Assembly (NCBI GenBank): GCA_015486505.1 | Contig: WFRP01000289.1 | Span: 1-7,341 of the forward strand | DNA: 7,341 nt | Source of the DNA: Pseudomonadota bacterium | Lineage (GTDB): Bacteria > Desulfobacterota > Anaeroferrophillalia > Anaeroferrophillales > Tharpellaceae | Direction: 5' to 3' | Notes under the pieces: generated by a model | Seen by the model: the letters and a program-made list of their open reading frames with translations, nothing else | Told to the model about the DNA's origin: nothing | Database searches by the model: none | Program-made: the position numbers and the translations under genes | In this document: positions 4,575 to 7,341 of the stretch, piece after piece | Position numbering within the stretch: position 1 is the first letter of the stretch | Layout of the letters: every line of letters begins with the position of its first letter

Positions 4575-6791
4575 ATGAAACCCGCGCTAAAAAAGCAGGA
4601 TCTTTACTATAATGTCAGCCGTGACGATATCGAGCGCCTGGCTTGTGGCCGGCATCATAACCCGCACGCGATCCTCGGCTCACATCAGCTTGATAACGAA
4701 AGCTGGATAATTCGGGCCTGGCATCCGCAGGCCGTCAGGGCCAAGTTCCGGCAGCCGGGGCAGAGTAGTTTAAGTTCAATGAGCGTGATTGATGAACGCG
4801 GTCTTTTCGCGGCCGCCATCGCCGACCCAGTTCCCGGCAGCGTGTTGATTTTCTATTTCGCAGATGGCAGTAGCTGGGAAACCGCCGATCCCTACTCTTT
4901 CACTCCCAGCCTGGGCGAACTTGACCTCCATTTAATCCGGGAGGGCCGCCATCAGCGACTTTTCAATCATCTCGGGGCAATCTGCCGAAATCATGAGGGC
5001 GTTGCCGGGGTCGGTTTCAGTCTCTGGGCCCCGAATGCCGAGCGGGTCAGCCTGGTCGGTGATTTTAACCTGTGGGACGGCTTACGCACGCCGATGCGCT
5101 CGCTGGGTGAATCCGGCATCTGGGAAATTTTTATTCCGGGAATGGCCACAGGCGCCGTCTACAAATATGAAATCCGGACAAAATCCGGCGCTCTGCGCAT
5201 AAAAACCGACCCTCTGGCTTTCAGTATGGAGTTGCGGCCGCAGACCGCGGCAATTGTTTTCGATCAAAATAATTTCAACTGGAATGATAAGGAATGGGAA
5301 AAACAGCGCGCGGCCCGGCAGGCGGAAGATGCTCCGCTGGCAGCCTACGAAGTCCATCTCGGTTCCTGGAAACGCCGCCCCGAAGAGAACAACCGGGTTT
5401 TAACCTACCGTGAACTGGCGCCGCAACTGGTCGAGCATGTCAAAAAGCTGGGCTTTACCCATATCGAACTTATGCCGATCAGCGAATATCCGCTCGATGA
5501 TTCCTGGGGCTATCAGGTCAGCGGCTATTACGCGCCGACCAGACGCTACGGCAGCCCGGATGATTTCAAGTTTTTCGTCGATTATTGTCACCAGCATAAA
5601 ATCGGGGTGATTCTGGATTGGGTGCCGGCTCATTTCCCCAAAGATGATTTCGGCCTGCGCCTTTTTGACGGCACCGCGCTCTATGAGCACGCCGACCCGC
5701 GTTTAGGCGAGCATCCCGACTGGGGCACGCTGATTTTCAACTTCAACCGGCCCGAGGTCGCAAACTTCCTGTCCGCCAACGCTTATTACTGGTTTGAAAC
5801 CTACCACATCGACGGCCTCAGAGTCGATGCCGTGGCCTCAATGCTCTATCTTGATTACAGCCGCAAGGAAGGCGAATGGCTCCCCAACCACCTCGGCGGC
5901 CGCGAAAATCTGGAAGCCATAACCTTTCTGAAAGAACTTAACCGTAATATCAACAAACTCTACCCCCACCGCCTGATGATTGCCGAAGAATCAACCAGCT
6001 GGCCCGGAGTCAGCCGGCCAACGGAATTCGGCGGCCTGGGCTTTCGCTATAAATGGAATATGGGCTGGATGAATGACACCTTAAATTATTTCGCCATTGA
6101 TCCGCTCTACCGCTGTCACCATCACAACCAGATTACCTTCTCACTGGTTTACGCTTTCAGTGAACACTTTCTCCTGCCCTTCTCCCATGATGAAGTCGTC
6201 CACGGCAAGGGCTCGCTGCTTGATAAAATGCCCGGCGACAACTGGCAGAAGTTCGCCAATCTCAGGCTTTTATTAAGCTATCAATTTACTCATCCGGGCA
6301 AGAAACTGCTCTTTATGGGCAACGAACTGGCCCCGGAAAATGAGTGGAATTTCGCCGCCAGTCTCGACTGGCACCTGCTCGATGAGGACCCCTTACGGCA
6401 AAAATTCTTTAATTTCGTCTGTGACCTTATCCATCTCTACCGCAGATTACCGGCGCTCTGGCAGCAAGACGATGACGAGGAAGGCTTCGCCTGGATCGAT
6501 TGCCATGATTATAAAAATTCGATTTTGATTTACCAGAGACGGGGGCGAAATGAAGCTGACACAATCATCTGCGTTCTCAATCTGACGCCCCTTACCCACC
6601 ACCGCTATCGCATCGGCCTGCCGCAGGCCGGTGATTACCGGGAGTTGTTTAATTCCGATGCCGAAATCTACGGCGGCAGCAATCAGGGAAATTTCGGGAA
6701 AATAAGCGGGGGCAATATCCCGTTTCACGGCCTGAGAGCCTCGGCTGAAATCACCCTGCCACCTCTGGGGGCGCTGGTTTTGCAGATTTAA
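4575..6791 (+). CDS. glgB: 1,4-alpha-glucan branching enzyme (GlgB), GH13
   Basis: This enzyme cuts alpha-1,4 glucan chains and rejoins them as alpha-1,6 branches during glycogen synthesis in the cytoplasm. The 738 aa product has the usual bacterial length and layout: an N1 domain (about 15-115), a CBM48 domain (about 140-230, WAPNAERVSLVGDFNLWDG), then the GH13 barrel and a C-terminal beta domain (about 630-738). Catalytic regions are all present: I DWVPAHFP (348-355), II GLRVDAVASM with nucleophile Asp418, III IAEEST with acid/base Glu471, and IV LPFSHDEVVHGK with Asp539. The spacing 418-471-539 matches E. coli 405-458-526. The start at 4575 follows GGAG with 6 nt spacing; ATG 4571 is out of frame and too close to it. 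The end overlaps the convergent DUF805 gene by 4 nt. No glgA, glgC, glgP or glgX is adjacent. The gene looks intact and functional. Confidence 0.98.
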   Translation: MKPALKKQDLYYNVSRDDIERLACGRHHNPHAILGSHQLDNESWIIRAWHPQAVRAKFRQPGQSSLSSMSVIDERGLFAAAIADPVPGSVLIFYFADGSSWETADPYSFTPSLGELDLHLIREGRHQRLFNHLGAICRNHEGVAGVGFSLWAPNAERVSLVGDFNLWDGLRTPMRSLGESGIWEIFIPGMATGAVYKYEIRTKSGALRIKTDPLAFSMELRPQTAAIVFDQNNFNWNDKEWEKQRAARQAEDAPLAAYEVHLGSWKRRPEENNRVLTYRELAPQLVEHVKKLGFTHIELMPISEYPLDDSWGYQVSGYYAPTRRYGSPDDFKFFVDYCHQHKIGVILDWVPAHFPKDDFGLRLFDGTALYEHADPRLGEHPDWGTLIFNFNRPEVANFLSANAYYWFETYHIDGLRVDAVASMLYLDYSRKEGEWLPNHLGGRENLEAITFLKELNRNINKLYPHRLMIAEESTSWPGVSRPTEFGGLGFRYKWNMGWMNDTLNYFAIDPLYRCHHHNQITFSLVYAFSEHFLLPFSHDEVVHGKGSLLDKMPGDNWQKFANLRLLLSYQFTHPGKKLLFMGNELAPENEWNFAASLDWHLLDEDPLRQKFFNFVCDLIHLYRRLPALWQQDDDEEGFAWIDCHDYKNSILIYQRRGRNEADTIICVLNLTPLTHHRYRIGLPQAGDYRELFNSDAEIYGGSNQGNFGKISGGNIPFHGLRASAEITLPPLGALVLQI

Positions 6792-7153
6792 TCGTCTAAA
6801 ACCTCGTACTCGGCATATTCGATGTCGCTTTTGGGATTGGGACCGTACTGATTACTGCCGGGTTCGCTGTCCTGAGCGAAGAAATAGAGCAGAACCAGGG
6901 CCCCGAGAATTGGAATCAGGCCCAGGAGCAGCCATAAACCGCTGCGGCCGGTATCATGCAGCCTGCGGAATGAGACTCCAAGGCCGGGAAGAAAAACAGC
7001 GAGGCCGTAAATGGTCTCAAGCGCCCCGAAACTCAACGCCGCGAGTACCAGTGAAATAATAAAATTCACCAACATAAACATCCAGTATTCCTGCCGCCGG
7101 GCCCGACCCTCAAAAACCATATATTTCTGTAAAACCGCAAAATACCATTTCAT
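6788..7153 (-). CDS. DUF805 family small membrane protein
   Basis: A 121 aa integral inner-membrane protein of the DUF805 family (PF05656, YhaH-like); its function is unknown. Family hallmarks are all visible: an N-terminal KYMVFEGRARRQEYWMF segment (10-26), hydrophobic segments at about 26-42 and 45-60, the signature FRRLHDTGRSGLWLL (62-76), a further membrane segment (about 73-91), and a tail with EPGSNQYGPNP followed by acidic residues. The start at 7153 follows GGAG with 7 nt spacing. The gene is convergent with glgB and shares 4 nt with its end (6788-6791), leaving no room for a terminator between the two. Its promoter region is only about 40 bp before the right repeat arm (7194), so part of the promoter may lie inside the repeat. 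Confidence 0.94.
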   Translation of the reverse strand: MKWYFAVLQKYMVFEGRARRQEYWMFMLVNFIISLVLAALSFGALETIYGLAVFLPGLGVSFRRLHDTGRSGLWLLLGLIPILGALVLLYFFAQDSEPGSNQYGPNPKSDIEYAEYEVLDD

Positions 7154-7193
7154 TATAAATCTCCATTGCCGTTCTTAAAAATTAATTTTCTTT

Positions 7194-7341
7194 GTAACTA
7201 TTCAGCCGAATCCGGGGTCGGGCGCGGTTTTTCTCCGCCAGGCGTTAAGATTTCTGTTTTTCCTTACGCGCGCTGCGCCCGCCTTGCAAAACTCGCTTAC
7301 GCTCAAACAGTTGCAATGCTAATGCGGGAACAGATCCCGCA
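7194..7341 (-). repeat. Right arm of long inverted repeat (148 bp, cut by window end)
   Basis: Reverse-complement partner of 43-191, about 95% identical. The outer end is the hairpin TGCGGGA-acaga-TCCCGCA (7323-7341), 7 bp stem and 5 nt loop, better formed than in the left arm. The window stops at this hairpin, so the true outer boundary on this side is unknown. The arm lies just upstream of the DUF805 gene. As on the left, no coding frame is credible. Confidence 0.85.

Noticed and set aside
4571..4612. Out-of-frame ATG at 4571 giving a 13-codon leader peptide overlapping the glgB start
   Set aside because: Only 2 nt from the GGAG motif, too close for efficient initiation. The in-frame ATG 4575 is better placed.
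5082..5690. Minus-strand frames inside glgB
   Set aside because: They lie wholly within the intact, conserved branching enzyme and have no ribosome sites or recognisable domains.

Overview
The window looks like a piece of a Gram-negative bacterial chromosome of moderate G+C. The paired FeoA proteins, the FeoB type and the codon style make Desulfobacterota (former Deltaproteobacteria) my best guess, but no marker gene fixes this. I see no tRNA, rRNA, CRISPR array, transposase or integrase, and no defence or secretion cluster.

Layout, left to right. Positions 1-273 are non-coding. They hold small hairpins, one arm (43-191) of a long inverted repeat, and a short 'cacagat-gacacgg' repeat motif. 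Positions 274-3428 form an iron-uptake block on the minus strand, transcribed right to left: a cysteine-rich FeoA-domain protein (feoA2, 3120-3428), a roughly 430 bp gap, then overlapping feoA (2453-2689) and feoB (274-2460). The gap is mostly filled by two nearly identical tandem copies of a 143 bp MITE-like element, followed by a terminator-like hairpin and an operator-like palindrome. A 15/19 match to the DtxR/IdeR iron box lies upstream of feoA2. Positions 3636-4331 (minus) encode a secreted SYLF-domain protein. A 243 bp divergent promoter region separates it from glgB (4575-6791, plus), a full-length glycogen branching enzyme with all catalytic residues. Its 3' end overlaps by 4 nt the convergent gene for a small DUF805 membrane protein (6788-7153, minus). 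The window ends in the second arm of the inverted repeat (7194-7341).

How the genes work together. FeoA and FeoB are the ferrous iron importer and its cytoplasmic accessory, and feoA2 is probably a second accessory subunit under iron control. GlgB makes the alpha-1,6 branches of glycogen, but no other glycogen gene is present, so it is an isolated member of its pathway here. The SYLF and DUF805 proteins have no clear functional link to either.

I found no convincing new multi-gene system. The most unusual points are the roughly 149 bp, about 95% identical inverted repeats that bracket the whole 7 kb segment, the tandem element apparently inserted inside a feoA2-feoA-feoB operon, and the candidate iron-responsive operator.
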